From VBCK01 sp036270655 (GTDB taxonomy: Bacteria > Pseudomonadota > Gammaproteobacteria > Burkholderiales > Burkholderiaceae_F): 64,000 nucleotides of DNA. Of this stretch, positions 25,016 to 33,857 are shown in pieces; the stretch's first letter is position 1; the number at the start of each line of letters is the position of its first letter. A program made the translations under genes and the position numbers. The stretch lies in assembly GCA_036270655.1 (NCBI GenBank), contig DATBCD010000012.1, forward strand, positions 1 to 64,000. The letters run 5' to 3'. Under the pieces are notes generated by a model. It was given only the letters and a program-made list of their open reading frames with translations. It did no database searches and was not told the DNA's origin.

Positions 25016-26395
25016 ATGAGCTCAATGGTGGTACGAAGCAGCCTTACCGAGAAGGACCTGGATCGCTGGTTCGACGAGAACCGGATCACCGAGATGGAGT
25101 GCCTGGTGCCGGACCTGGCCGGGGTCGCGCGCGGCAAGATCCTGCCGCGCGAGAAGTTCACGGAAGACCGCGGGATGCGGCTGCCGGAGGACGTGCTGGC
25201 GATGACCGTCAACGGCGACAAGCCGGGCGACGATGCGGCCTACCGCGCCGTGATCGCGGCCACCGACCACGACCTGGTGTTGCGTCCCGATCCGAGCACC
25301 GTATGCCTGGTCCCGTGGGCGGCCGATTCGACCGCGCAGATCATTCACGACGCGTTCCGCTCCAATGGGGAACCGGCCGACTTCGTTCCGCGCACGGTGC
25401 TGCGGCGCGTGCTGAGCCTTTTCCGCGACAGGGGGTGGGAGCCGGTGGTGGCACCCGAGCTGGAGTTCTACCTGGTTGCCAAGAACGCCGATCCGAACAT
25501 GCCGCTGGCGCCGCCGATCGGCCGCAGCGGCCGCGCTGAAACGGTCCGGCGCGCGTACAGCATCGACGCGGTCAACGAATTCGATCCGCTGTTCGAGGAG
25601 ATCTACGACTACTGCAAGGCGATGGAGCTGGACGTGGACACGCTGATCCACGAGGTCGGCGCCGGCCAGATGGAGATCAACTTCCTGCATGGCGACCCGC
25701 TGGAGCTGGCCGACCAGACGTTCTACTTCAAGCGCACGCTGCGCGAAACCGCGCTGCGCCACCAGATGTACGCCACCTTCATGGCCAAGCCGATGCAGGG
25801 CGAGCCCGGCAGCGCGATGCACATCCATCAGAGCCTGCTGGATGCCAGGACGGGCCGCAACATCTTCAGCAACCCGGACGGCTCCGCCTCGGCCATTTTC
25901 AACCACTATCTTGCCGGCCTGCAGAAGTACATGCCCGCCGCGATGGCTCTGGTCGCGCCCTACGTGAACTCGTACCGGCGCATCGTGCGGCACGGGGCCG
26001 CCCCGATCAACATCCAGTGGGGTCACGACAACCGCACCGTCGGCTTCCGGATTCCGGGGTCGACCCCTGAGAACCGGCGCGTGGAAAACCGGGTCATCGG
26101 CGCCGATGCCAATCCATACCTGGCGATTGCGGCCACCCTTGCATGCGGCTGGCTCGGAATCAGCGAGAGGCTCGAACCGACCCCTGAAACCGGCGGCAGC
26201 GCCTATTCGCTCGATTACGAGCTGCCGCGCAGCCTGTCCGAGGCCCTGGCCGAATTGCGCGCCTGCACTGCCTTTCACAAGGCGCTGGGAAAGTCGTTCG
26301 TCGACGTGTACCTGGCGGTCAAGGAACTGGAATACGCCGAGTTCATGAAGGTGATCAGCCCGTGGGAACGCGAGCACCTTTTGCTGCACGTCTGA
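25016..26395 (+). CDS. puuA: Gamma-glutamylputrescine synthetase-like (glutamine synthetase family), copy 1
   Basis: ATP-dependent ligase of the glutamine synthetase superfamily. In the Puu pathway it joins glutamate to putrescine (or another amine) as the first step. The 459-aa product has the N-terminal MECLVPDLAGVARGKILPRE typical of PuuA-like enzymes, the metal/ATP motifs VAPELEFYL, GAGQMEINFLHGDPL and GSAMHIHQSL, and the nucleotide/ammonia-site region HDNRTVGFRIPGS ... RVENRVIGADANPYL. The start follows AAGGAAACGAAT. A close homologue lies at 34688-36061, and the two may prefer different polyamines. The aminotransferase follows after 13 bp, so they form an operon. Confidence 0.9.
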   Translation: MSSMVVRSSLTEKDLDRWFDENRITEMECLVPDLAGVARGKILPREKFTEDRGMRLPEDVLAMTVNGDKPGDDAAYRAVIAATDHDLVLRPDPSTVCLVPWAADSTAQIIHDAFRSNGEPADFVPRTVLRRVLSLFRDRGWEPVVAPELEFYLVAKNADPNMPLAPPIGRSGRAETVRRAYSIDAVNEFDPLFEEIYDYCKAMELDVDTLIHEVGAGQMEINFLHGDPLELADQTFYFKRTLRETALRHQMYATFMAKPMQGEPGSAMHIHQSLLDARTGRNIFSNPDGSASAIFNHYLAGLQKYMPAAMALVAPYVNSYRRIVRHGAAPINIQWGHDNRTVGFRIPGSTPENRRVENRVIGADANPYLAIAATLACGWLGISERLEPTPETGGSAYSLDYELPRSLSEALAELRACTAFHKALGKSFVDVYLAVKELEYAEFMKVISPWEREHLLLHV

Positions 26396-26408
26396 CCGGA
26401 GATCGAAC

Positions 26409-27830
26409 ATGCACGCCAACCCCGACTGGGATTCGGTTTCCGGCGCGACTGCCGCGCCCCGCTACGACACGCGCGCGCTGCAGGCAGCCGACAGCGCCCA
26501 CTATCTGCACCCGGCCACCGACCACAAGGCGCTGGCTGAAATCGGCGCCCGCATCGTCGTGCGCGGTGACGGCATCTATGTCTGGGACTCCGAGGGCAAC
26601 CGGATCCTGGATGCGATGTCCGGCCTGTGGTGCGTCAACGTGGGCTACGGTCGCCGTGAGCTGGCCGATGCGGCCTACCGGCAGCTGGTCACGCTGCCGT
26701 TTTACAACAGCTTCTTCAACACCTCCAACGTGCCGGCGATCACGCTGGCAGCCACGCTGGCCCGGATATCGCCGCCGGGTTTCAACCATGTGTTCTTCGC
26801 GGGGTCCGGCTCCGAGGGCAACGACACGATCGTGCGGATGGTGCGCCGCTACTGGGACCTGCAGGGCCAGCCCCAGCGCAAGGTGATCATCAGCCGCCGC
26901 AACGCCTACCACGGCAGCACGATGGCCGGCGCTTCGCTCGGCGGCATGGACGCAATGCATGCGCAAGGCGACCTGCCGATTCCCAACATCACGCACATCG
27001 AACAGCCCTACCACTTTGAAAACGGCGGCCACCTGCCGGCCGACGAGTACGGGCTGATGGCGGCACGCCGTCTGGAGGAGAAGATCCTGGAGCTGGGCGC
27101 CGGTCGCGTGGCGGCGTTCATCGGCGAGCCGGTGCAGGGCGCCGGCGGCGTGATCATCCCGCCGGCCACTTACTGGCCCGAGATTCAGCGCATCTGTGAC
27201 CGCCATGGGATCCTGCTGGTGTCCGACGAGGTGATCTGCGGCTTCGGCCGCCTGGGCCACTGGTTCGGATGCCAGCAGATGGGGACACGGCCGGACCTGA
27301 TCACGTTCGCCAAGGGGGTGACCTCGGGCTATATCCCGCTCGGGGGCGTGCTGGTGGGCGATCGCGTGGCCAAGGCGCTGATCGACAGCGGCGAGGAGTT
27401 CTCGCACGGCTTCACGTACAGCGGTCACCCGGTGGCCTGCGCGGTCGGTATCGAGAACATCGCCATTATCGAGCGGGAAAGGCTGGTCGAGCGGGTGCGC
27501 GACGACGTCGGGCCGTATCTGAAGCAGCATTTCGAAGCGCTGCAGGACCACCCCTTGGTCGGACAGGCCCAGGCCTGCGGGCTGATGGCTGCCCTGGTGC
27601 TGGTGAAGAGCAAGCGACCGGTTGAGCGCTTCGCCGAGGATCTGAAAGTCGGCATGGTGTGCCGCGGGCACATGTTCGGCAACGGCATCGTGATGCGGGC
27701 GGTGGGCGACCGGATGATCATCGCTCCGCCGCTGGTGATCACGCGGGCGCAGGTCGACGAAATGATCGCGTTGATCCGCCGCTGCCTGGATCTGACGTTA
27801 GGCGATGTGAAGTCGCGCGGCTGGATGTGA
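26409..27830 (+). CDS. spuC: Polyamine:pyruvate/class III aminotransferase (SpuC-like)
   Basis: PLP-dependent class III transaminase of 473 aa. It is predicted to move an amino group from putrescine or another omega-amine to pyruvate, giving an aminoaldehyde and alanine. Visible motifs are GLWCVNVGYGRRELADAAY, the FFAGSGSEGNDTIVRMVRRY cofactor site, SDEVICGFGRLGHWFG and the PLP lysine in LITFAKGVTSGYIPLGG. The SGSEGND and early YLHPATDHKALAE features match the putrescine/beta-alanine-pyruvate transaminase group and not GabT. It follows puuA by 13 bp with CCGGAGA upstream, and converges on the TonB-like gene. Alanine dehydrogenase at 41.9 kb could recycle its product. Confidence 0.88.
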   Translation: MHANPDWDSVSGATAAPRYDTRALQAADSAHYLHPATDHKALAEIGARIVVRGDGIYVWDSEGNRILDAMSGLWCVNVGYGRRELADAAYRQLVTLPFYNSFFNTSNVPAITLAATLARISPPGFNHVFFAGSGSEGNDTIVRMVRRYWDLQGQPQRKVIISRRNAYHGSTMAGASLGGMDAMHAQGDLPIPNITHIEQPYHFENGGHLPADEYGLMAARRLEEKILELGAGRVAAFIGEPVQGAGGVIIPPATYWPEIQRICDRHGILLVSDEVICGFGRLGHWFGCQQMGTRPDLITFAKGVTSGYIPLGGVLVGDRVAKALIDSGEEFSHGFTYSGHPVACAVGIENIAIIERERLVERVRDDVGPYLKQHFEALQDHPLVGQAQACGLMAALVLVKSKRPVERFAEDLKVGMVCRGHMFGNGIVMRAVGDRMIIAPPLVITRAQVDEMIALIRRCLDLTLGDVKSRGWM

Positions 27831-27847
27831 GGGGATAAACAGGAAGG

Positions 27848-29065
27848 TCAGGGCTTCAGTGTCAGGTCGACCACCTCGTCCATCGCGTGGCCGGGCGGGT
27901 CGAACGTCCACAGCGACAGGACGCGGCGCACTTCGTCGTCGACCACACCTGCCGGCGTCGCCTTGAGGATGTCGACCTGGTCGACTTTGCCCTCCGGGGT
28001 GACCCAGAGACGCACCTGCGCCTGGCCCTCGACGATTCCATCGTGCACCGCCCAATCGGGAATCCGTGGCGCATCGTGCCGCAGCGGGCGCAGCGCGACC
28101 AGGCCGCTCGCCGCCGGCGCCGGTGGGATCTGCATCGCAACCTCGGTCGCCGCCGCGTTGCCGGGCAGGGCCACGACCGGTTCGCGGAGCGGTGGGGCCT
28201 TGTCGGCGAACGGGGCCGACGCCGGTTCGGGGGCCGGCGGGGTCTTGTCGGCGGGCGGGGCCGAAGCCGGTTCGAGTGCCGGCTGCGTCGCGGCAGAGGC
28301 AAGTTCGAGCACCGTCGGGAACTGCGCGGCGGCAGCTGAGGGCGCAGGCGTCTGAGGCGCCGAGGCACCCCGCGACTCGGCTGCATCGCCAGCTTGCGCT
28401 GTCTGGGGCGCCAACGCACCTCCCGACTCGCCTCGACCTGCGGCTTGATGCGCATGGGGCGCGACATGCGGCGCGACGCGGGCCGGCAGCGTTGCCGCGT
28501 CATGCGGCACGCCGGCACCCGGCAGGCGGGTTATCGGGGCGATGGTGATGGGCATAACCCGTGCCAGCGGCTCCGCATCGGTTGCATCGGTCAACGTCGG
28601 CACGCCAAACGCATCGATCGAACGCGTCTGCGCGACCGGCTGATTGAAGCGCCACATGGCATCGGCCTGGCTTCGGTAGCGATTGGCCGCCCAGTAGCAG
28701 CACCAAATGGTCAACACGACCACCAGCGCGATCCGCATCAGCGGGAGCTCGTCCGAGGTCGGCTCGCGCGCCCGTCTCGGCAGTTCGCGATCAAGCGAGC
28801 CCACATGCAGCTGCGTGATCGCATTAGCCCATTCGGCTGGCACCTGCGGATCGACCCGCTTGGCAAAGCCCTTGGATTCGAGCTCAGGAAGCACGCGCCC
28901 CAGCGTATCGGCGCCCAACAGGCTCGAGAGCTCGTCGACCGTGCGACGGCCGTCGAGCAGGATCAGCACGTGGCGTTCACGTTGCGAAAGCGCCGGCGTG
29001 TGGGGCGCGGCCAGCTGGGCCGCCCCAAGTCCCGACTTGCGGTAGACCAGAGAGCCATCCATCAA
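27848..29065 (-). CDS. TonB C-terminal-domain protein with N-terminal cytoplasmic helical domain, 405 aa
   Basis: A modular envelope protein. Residues 1-90 are cytoplasmic and helix-rich (LSQRERHVLILLDGRRTVDE, then a winged-helix-like stretch). One membrane segment lies near 110-128 (LMRIALVVVLTIWCCYWAA). A long Pro/Ala-rich periplasmic linker follows, with tandem units EPASAPPADKTPPAP and EPASAPFADKAPPLR. The C-terminus (about 325-405; VEGQAQVRLWVTPEGKVDQV, VLSLWTFDPPG) is TonB/TolA-like. No exbB/exbD lies beside it, unlike the full system at 46-48 kb. It may use those motor proteins, or act in contact signalling through its cytoplasmic domain. The start may be 29065 or 29062. Confidence 0.75.
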   Translation of the reverse strand: MMDGSLVYRKSGLGAAQLAAPHTPALSQRERHVLILLDGRRTVDELSSLLGADTLGRVLPELESKGFAKRVDPQVPAEWANAITQLHVGSLDRELPRRAREPTSDELPLMRIALVVVLTIWCCYWAANRYRSQADAMWRFNQPVAQTRSIDAFGVPTLTDATDAEPLARVMPITIAPITRLPGAGVPHDAATLPARVAPHVAPHAHQAAGRGESGGALAPQTAQAGDAAESRGASAPQTPAPSAAAAQFPTVLELASAATQPALEPASAPPADKTPPAPEPASAPFADKAPPLREPVVALPGNAAATEVAMQIPPAPAASGLVALRPLRHDAPRIPDWAVHDGIVEGQAQVRLWVTPEGKVDQVDILKATPAGVVDDEVRRVLSLWTFDPPGHAMDEVVDLTLKP

Positions 29066-29276
29066 TAAACCACCCGGCCGGAAGTCAGTTGGGGAGCTTT
29101 GCCCGAAAGTCCGCCGCTTTCAATCGGGTTTGCGCCCTAGTCGATCGCGGGTATTTCATTCGCAAGCCCATCACACAGATCGGGTTTCAGGGGCATTCGC
29201 CCGACAAGGTGCTCGCGTATGATCGCCCGCTCGGGCGCAATGACAACCGGGTCGCGGTTCTCCAGGGGAACTCAAG

Positions 29277-30182
29277 GTGCCAGTGGTTGATGCCGCGAAT
29301 GTCGACCGAGCCGATTTCGCCATGCGCAACTGGCAGGCCCCCGAACCGGGTCCCTTTCTGATCGGCTCGGAGGCCCATAAGCAGCTGTTTTGCAGGATGC
29401 TGCTGGAAACCCATAACCCCTACAAGCCGGCTGTCATCGCCTGGCCCGAGCTGTCGCAGGAGGCCCGCCGGAGGTTGACCTCGCTGCCGATCTGGGACAT
29501 GGCGGTCCAGAAGGAGTCGAGCGCCACGCTGCGTGTGCAGACCTTCGCACAAGGCGTGCGCGATCCGCTGCTGCGCCAGGCCCTGGATCTGGATGCGAGC
29601 GAGGAGGCACGCCACAAGGTGGTGCTGACCAAGCTGACTGAGGCGTACGGCATTTCGCTGTCGCCGGAGCCGGTGCTGGCCCCGCCCAAGGACCCGGAGT
29701 GGGCCTGGCTGGCGACCGGTTTTTCCGAATGCATCGACAGCTTTTTCGCCTTCGGATTGTTCGAAGTGGCGCACCGATCGGGCTTCTTTCCGCCGAAATT
29801 GATCGATGCGTTCGAACCGGTCATTCAAGAGGAATGCCGGCACATCCTGTTCTTCGCCAACTGGGTCGCCTGGACCAGGCGCAATATGCCGTGGTGGCGG
29901 CGCCCGCTGTTTCTTTTCAAGACCTGCCGCGTGTGGCTGCATCTGGTCCGTGAGCGCGTGGCCGTGGCCAGGGGCATCGGCTCCAGGGGCCGAGGGCGCA
30001 ATACCAACTTCACGATGACCGGCAGTGGCGCGGTGGGCGCCAAACTCAACCCGCGCCAGCTGATCGACCTGTGCCTGGCCGAAAACGAGCGCCGCATGGC
30101 CGGCTACGATCGTCGGCTGTTGCGCCCGATGACGGTGCCTCGGGTGGCGCGCCTGATCCGGCGCCTGCTGCCGGCAGCCTGA
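29277..30182 (+). CDS. Ferritin-like diiron protein, 301 aa
   Basis: A helical protein with paired acidic/His motifs of ferritin-like diiron enzymes: LDASEEARHKVVL (about 103-115), FFAFGLFEVAHRSGFF (about 158-173) and VIQEECRHILFF (about 182-193). The carboxylates and histidines in E-E-x-R-H, E-x-x-H and E-E-C-R-H are in the expected order for two iron sites. No signal peptide is visible. A basic C-terminal tail follows. The start is GTG at 29277 with GGGGAAC a few bases before. The reaction is unknown; the family includes oxygenases and oxidases. It is divergent from the TonB-like gene and convergent with maeB. Confidence 0.65.
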   Translation: MPVVDAANVDRADFAMRNWQAPEPGPFLIGSEAHKQLFCRMLLETHNPYKPAVIAWPELSQEARRRLTSLPIWDMAVQKESSATLRVQTFAQGVRDPLLRQALDLDASEEARHKVVLTKLTEAYGISLSPEPVLAPPKDPEWAWLATGFSECIDSFFAFGLFEVAHRSGFFPPKLIDAFEPVIQEECRHILFFANWVAWTRRNMPWWRRPLFLFKTCRVWLHLVRERVAVARGIGSRGRGRNTNFTMTGSGAVGAKLNPRQLIDLCLAENERRMAGYDRRLLRPMTVPRVARLIRRLLPAA

Positions 30183-30200
30183 CCGCTGCGGTTGCGGCGC

Positions 30201-32474
30201 CTATCCCGGCGCACCCGCCTCGACCGCAGCCACCGCCGACATGTTGACGATGCGCCGCACGGTCGCCGCCGGAGTCAGGATATGCACCGGCTGCTTCGCG
30301 CCCAGCAGGATGCCGCCGACCGTGATGCCGCGGCCCGCCGTGACCCGCAGCACGTTGTAGGTGATGTTGGCCGCGTCCACGCCCGGCATGATCAGCACGT
30401 TGGCCTCGCCGACCAGGGTCGAGTCGGGCAGCACGTCCTCCAGTACGCTTCGCGACAGCGCGGCATCGCCCTGCATCTCGCCGTCGACCGGGAAATCAGG
30501 CGAACGCGCGCGAATCAATTCCAGCGCCTCGCGCATCTTGCGCGCCGACGGCGCGTCGGAGCTCCCGAAGCTCGAGTGAGACAGCAGCGCGACGCTGGGT
30601 TGCAAGCCGAAACGGCGCACCGCTTCGGCGGCGAGCATCGTCATTTCGGCCAGCTGCTCGGCAGTCGGATCCAGGTTTACGTGGGTGTCGCAGATGAACA
30701 GCTGACGGTTCGGAAGCATCAGCATCTGCATCGCCGCCAGCGTGGTCGCGCCCGGCCGCAGGCCGATCACGTTGCGCACATACTTCAGATGATCCGAGAA
30801 GGCGCCGACCGTGCCGCACAGCATCGCGTCCGCATCGCCGCGACGCACCAGCATCGCGCCGATCAGCGTGGTGCGGGTTCGCACTTCGGTCTGCGCCTGC
30901 GCCCGTGACACGCCCTTGCGCTTGCACAGGTTGTAGTACTCGGTCCAGCTTTCACGGAAGCGCGGATCGTCGTCCACGTTCACGCAATCGCAGTCGGCCC
31001 CGAGCTTCAAACGCAGTCCATAACGCTCGATGCGCGCCTTGATCACGTCGGGCCGGCCGACCAGGATCGGACGGGCCAGCGCCTCGTCGACCACGATCTG
31101 CGCCGCGCGCAGGACACGCTCTTCCTCGCCCTCGGCGTAGATCACCCGCTTGACCGACTTCTTGGCCAGGTGAAACACCGGCTCCATCGCGCTGCCGGAT
31201 TGATAGACGAAGCGCCGCAACTCGTCGCGGTACGCCTCCAGATCGGCGATCGGCCGCGTCGCGATCCCGCTGTCCATCGCCGCCTGCGCGACCGCCGGGG
31301 CGATCCGCTCGATCAGCCGCGGATCGAACGGCTTGGGCAGCAGGTACTCGGGGCCGAATCGCAGGCCTTCGACCCCGTACGCAGTGGCGACCTCGTCCGG
31401 GATCTCCGCATGGGTCAGCTCGGCGATCGCGCGCACGGTCGCCAGTTTCATCGCGTCGTTGATCATCGTGGCGCCCACGTCGAGGGCGCCGCGGAAGATG
31501 AACGGAAAGCACAGCACGTTGTTGACCTGGTTCGGGTAGTCGGAGCGGCCGGTGCCGATGATCGCGTCCGGCCGCACCGCCTTGGCCTGCTCGGGCCGGA
31601 TCTCCGGGTCGGGGTTGGCCATCGCCAGGATGATCGGCCTGGGCGCCATCGTCTGGACCATCGCCTGAGTCAGCACTCCGGCCGTCGACAGTCCCAGAAA
31701 GATGTCGGCACCGGTTACCGCATCGGCCAGCGTGCGCGCCGGCGTTTCGCGCGCAAAGGCTTCCTTGCTCGGATCCATCGCCTGCTTGCGCCCGAAGTAC
31801 AGCACTCCCTTGCTGTCGGCCACCAGCACGTTCTCGCGCCGCAACCCCAGGCTGATCAGCAGGTCCAGACAGGCGAGCGCCGCGGCACCCGCGCCCGAGC
31901 TCACCAGCCTGGCCGTCCCGATGTCCTTGCCCACGCAGGCAAGCGCGTTGAGCACGGCCGCGGCCGCCACGATCGCGGTGCCGTGCTGGTCGTCGTGAAA
32001 TACCGGCACCTTCATTTTCGCGCGCAGCTTGCGCTCGATCGTGAAGCACTCGGGCGCTTTGATGTCCTCCAGATTGATGCCACCGAAGGTCGGCTCCAGG
32101 CTGGCGATGATGTCGACCAGCCGGTCGGGATCGCGCTCGTCGACCTCGATGTCGAATACGTCGATGTTGGCGAATTTCTTGAACAGGCACGCCTTGCCTT
32201 CCATCACCGGCTTGCCCGCCAGCGGGCCGATATTGCCCAGGCCCAGCACGGCGGTGCCGTTGGTCACGACCGCAACCAGATTGCCGCGCGCCGTCAGGCT
32301 GTAGGCCTGCCCGGAATCGGCCGCGATCGCGTTGCACGCCTCCGCCACTCCGGGCGAATAGGCCAGCGACAGGTCGCGCTGCGTGGCCATCGGCTTGGTC
32401 GGAACGACCGAAATCTTTCCATGGGTCGGCTGCCTGTGATATTCGAGCGCCGCATCGTGCAGTGGGTTCGTCAT
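30201..32474 (-). CDS. maeB: NADP-dependent malic enzyme with phosphotransacetylase-like domain
   Basis: Converts malate to pyruvate and CO2 with NADP reduction. The 757-aa hybrid has a malic enzyme half (about 1-430; SLAYSPGVAEACNAIA, GTAVLGLGNIGPLAGKPVME, PVFHDDQHGTAIVAAAAVLN, LVSSGAGAAALACLDLLI) and a C-terminal phosphotransacetylase-like half (about 430-757), which in MaeB is regulatory. I chose the ATG at 32474 (MTNPLHDAA) because GAGG sits 6 bp upstream, overlapping the stop of the oxidase gene. That tandem arrangement with puuB suggests co-expression with polyamine catabolism, where it could drain C4 acids to pyruvate. Confidence 0.95.
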   Translation of the reverse strand: MTNPLHDAALEYHRQPTHGKISVVPTKPMATQRDLSLAYSPGVAEACNAIAADSGQAYSLTARGNLVAVVTNGTAVLGLGNIGPLAGKPVMEGKACLFKKFANIDVFDIEVDERDPDRLVDIIASLEPTFGGINLEDIKAPECFTIERKLRAKMKVPVFHDDQHGTAIVAAAAVLNALACVGKDIGTARLVSSGAGAAALACLDLLISLGLRRENVLVADSKGVLYFGRKQAMDPSKEAFARETPARTLADAVTGADIFLGLSTAGVLTQAMVQTMAPRPIILAMANPDPEIRPEQAKAVRPDAIIGTGRSDYPNQVNNVLCFPFIFRGALDVGATMINDAMKLATVRAIAELTHAEIPDEVATAYGVEGLRFGPEYLLPKPFDPRLIERIAPAVAQAAMDSGIATRPIADLEAYRDELRRFVYQSGSAMEPVFHLAKKSVKRVIYAEGEEERVLRAAQIVVDEALARPILVGRPDVIKARIERYGLRLKLGADCDCVNVDDDPRFRESWTEYYNLCKRKGVSRAQAQTEVRTRTTLIGAMLVRRGDADAMLCGTVGAFSDHLKYVRNVIGLRPGATTLAAMQMLMLPNRQLFICDTHVNLDPTAEQLAEMTMLAAEAVRRFGLQPSVALLSHSSFGSSDAPSARKMREALELIRARSPDFPVDGEMQGDAALSRSVLEDVLPDSTLVGEANVLIMPGVDAANITYNVLRVTAGRGITVGGILLGAKQPVHILTPAATVRRIVNMSAVAAVEAGAPG

Positions 32475-32482
32475 AGCGCGCC

Positions 32483-33775
32483 TCATTCAAGGATGTCCCG
32501 CATCCGGTACCACGCCATCGCCAGCACGAGCAACGGCGCGCGAAGCCAGCGGCCGCCGGGGAACTCGCGGTGCCTGATCCGCGCGAACAGGTCGAAACGC
32601 GACGCCGTGCCGCGCATCGCTTCGGCCACGATGCGCCCGGCCAGACCCGTCAGAGCGAGCCCGTGCCCGGAGAAGCCTTGCAAATAATAGACGTTGTCCG
32701 TCACGCGCCCGAAGTCGGGCGCGCGGTTCATCGTGATGTCGACGTATCCGCCCCAGGCGAACTCGACCGCAACTTCGGCAAGCTGCGGAAAAACCGCCAC
32801 CATGCGGCGCCGCATCGTACTCGGCAGGTCCCGCGGCGCGATCGTGCTGTAGCTGACGCGCCCGCCGAAGAGCATGCGGTGATCGCGCGACAGACGAAAG
32901 TAGTCCAGCACCCATTGCGTGTCGCAGACCGCGGTGCCGCGCGGAAGCAGTTGCGCGGCCCGCTCGGCGCCAAGCGGACGGCTGGCGGCGATGAACGTGC
33001 CCACCGGCATGATGCGCCGCGCGAGTTGCGGCACCAGGTCGCGCAGGTACACATTGCCGGCCAGCAGCACGTGCGAACAATGCACCCGCCCCGCGGACGT
33101 GCGCACTTCGGCCAGGCGCCCCGGCCTTACCTCGATCGCCTGGCTGCCCTCGAAGATTTTCACGCCCAGGCCCGCCGCGGCGCGCGCGAGTCCCAGCGTG
33201 TATTTCAGAGGGTGCAGGTGCCCGCTGCCGGAATCGAAGGCGGCGGCCACGTAGCGTGGACTGGCAATCCACTGCGGCAGCTCGGCCCGATCGATGTGCC
33301 GTAGACGATCGTAGCCGTAGTCGCGCGCCAGCGTGTCGGCCCACTGCGCGAGCTCGCCGGCCCGCCGTTGCGTGACGGCGGCCGAGACGAATCCGTCCTG
33401 CCATTCGCAATCGATGTCGAAGCGCCGGCAGCGCTGGTGGATCAGCCCGACCGCCTCCACGGTCGTGTCCCAGACCTGCCGCGCCACCGTGCTGCCCAGC
33501 TGGCCCCTGACCACCTGCATGTCGCACGCCAGGCCGACCACCGCCTGCCCGCCGTTGCGGCCCGACGCCCCCCAGCCGACCTGCCGGGCTTCCAGCACCG
33601 CCACCGTGAAACCGGCGTCGGCCAGCTCGATCGCCGCCGACAGCCCGGCCAGTCCCGCGCCGACGATGCACACGTCGCAGGCGATATCCGTCTGCAGCGG
33701 CGGATATCGACCGTCGCGCCGTGCGCTCGCCTCGTAGTAGGAGTCGCGCAGGAGCGGATCGTCGGAGCTGAACAT
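32483..33775 (-). CDS. puuB: Gamma-glutamylputrescine oxidase-like FAD enzyme
   Basis: FAD-dependent DAO-family oxidase of 430 aa. PuuB oxidises gamma-glutamylputrescine to the aldehyde, releasing ammonia and H2O2. The N-terminus has LLRDSYYEASARRDGRYPPL, typical of PuuB/OrdL proteins. Then come the dinucleotide-binding CIVGAGLAGLSAAIELADAG, the GWGASGRNGGQ motif, and the C-terminal YLQGFSGHGLALTGLAGRI that closes the FAD site. The start ATG at 33775 has GGAGG upstream. It is divergent from puuD and tandem with maeB. The family also contains other amine oxidases; context decides the call. Confidence 0.9.
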   Translation of the reverse strand: MFSSDDPLLRDSYYEASARRDGRYPPLQTDIACDVCIVGAGLAGLSAAIELADAGFTVAVLEARQVGWGASGRNGGQAVVGLACDMQVVRGQLGSTVARQVWDTTVEAVGLIHQRCRRFDIDCEWQDGFVSAAVTQRRAGELAQWADTLARDYGYDRLRHIDRAELPQWIASPRYVAAAFDSGSGHLHPLKYTLGLARAAAGLGVKIFEGSQAIEVRPGRLAEVRTSAGRVHCSHVLLAGNVYLRDLVPQLARRIMPVGTFIAASRPLGAERAAQLLPRGTAVCDTQWVLDYFRLSRDHRMLFGGRVSYSTIAPRDLPSTMRRRMVAVFPQLAEVAVEFAWGGYVDITMNRAPDFGRVTDNVYYLQGFSGHGLALTGLAGRIVAEAMRGTASRFDLFARIRHREFPGGRWLRAPLLVLAMAWYRMRDILE

Positions 33776-33857
33776 GGCCGTGGCCTCCGTCCTCGGCTTA
33801 CGTGGCCGAGGGGTTAAAATACCAAGTAAGCGGTGTTATAGAGAGTACAAACTGACC
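33776..33857. promoter_or_regulatory. Divergent puuB / puuD promoter region
   Basis: An 82-bp gap holding both promoters. An AT-rich core (33814-33838, GGTTAAAATACCAAG through GTTATAG) offers a TTATAG -10-like box toward puuD and TATTTT toward puuB. ATACCAA (33819-33825) also occurs in the mocR/puuA control region (24708-24714), a possible shared regulator site, though a 7-mer match is weak evidence. Confidence 0.45.

Noticed and set aside
33774..33857. ATG at 33774 as the puuD start
   Set aside because: It overlaps the divergent puuB start codon and would place coding sequence over the shared promoter; the conserved part begins after the TTG at 33858.
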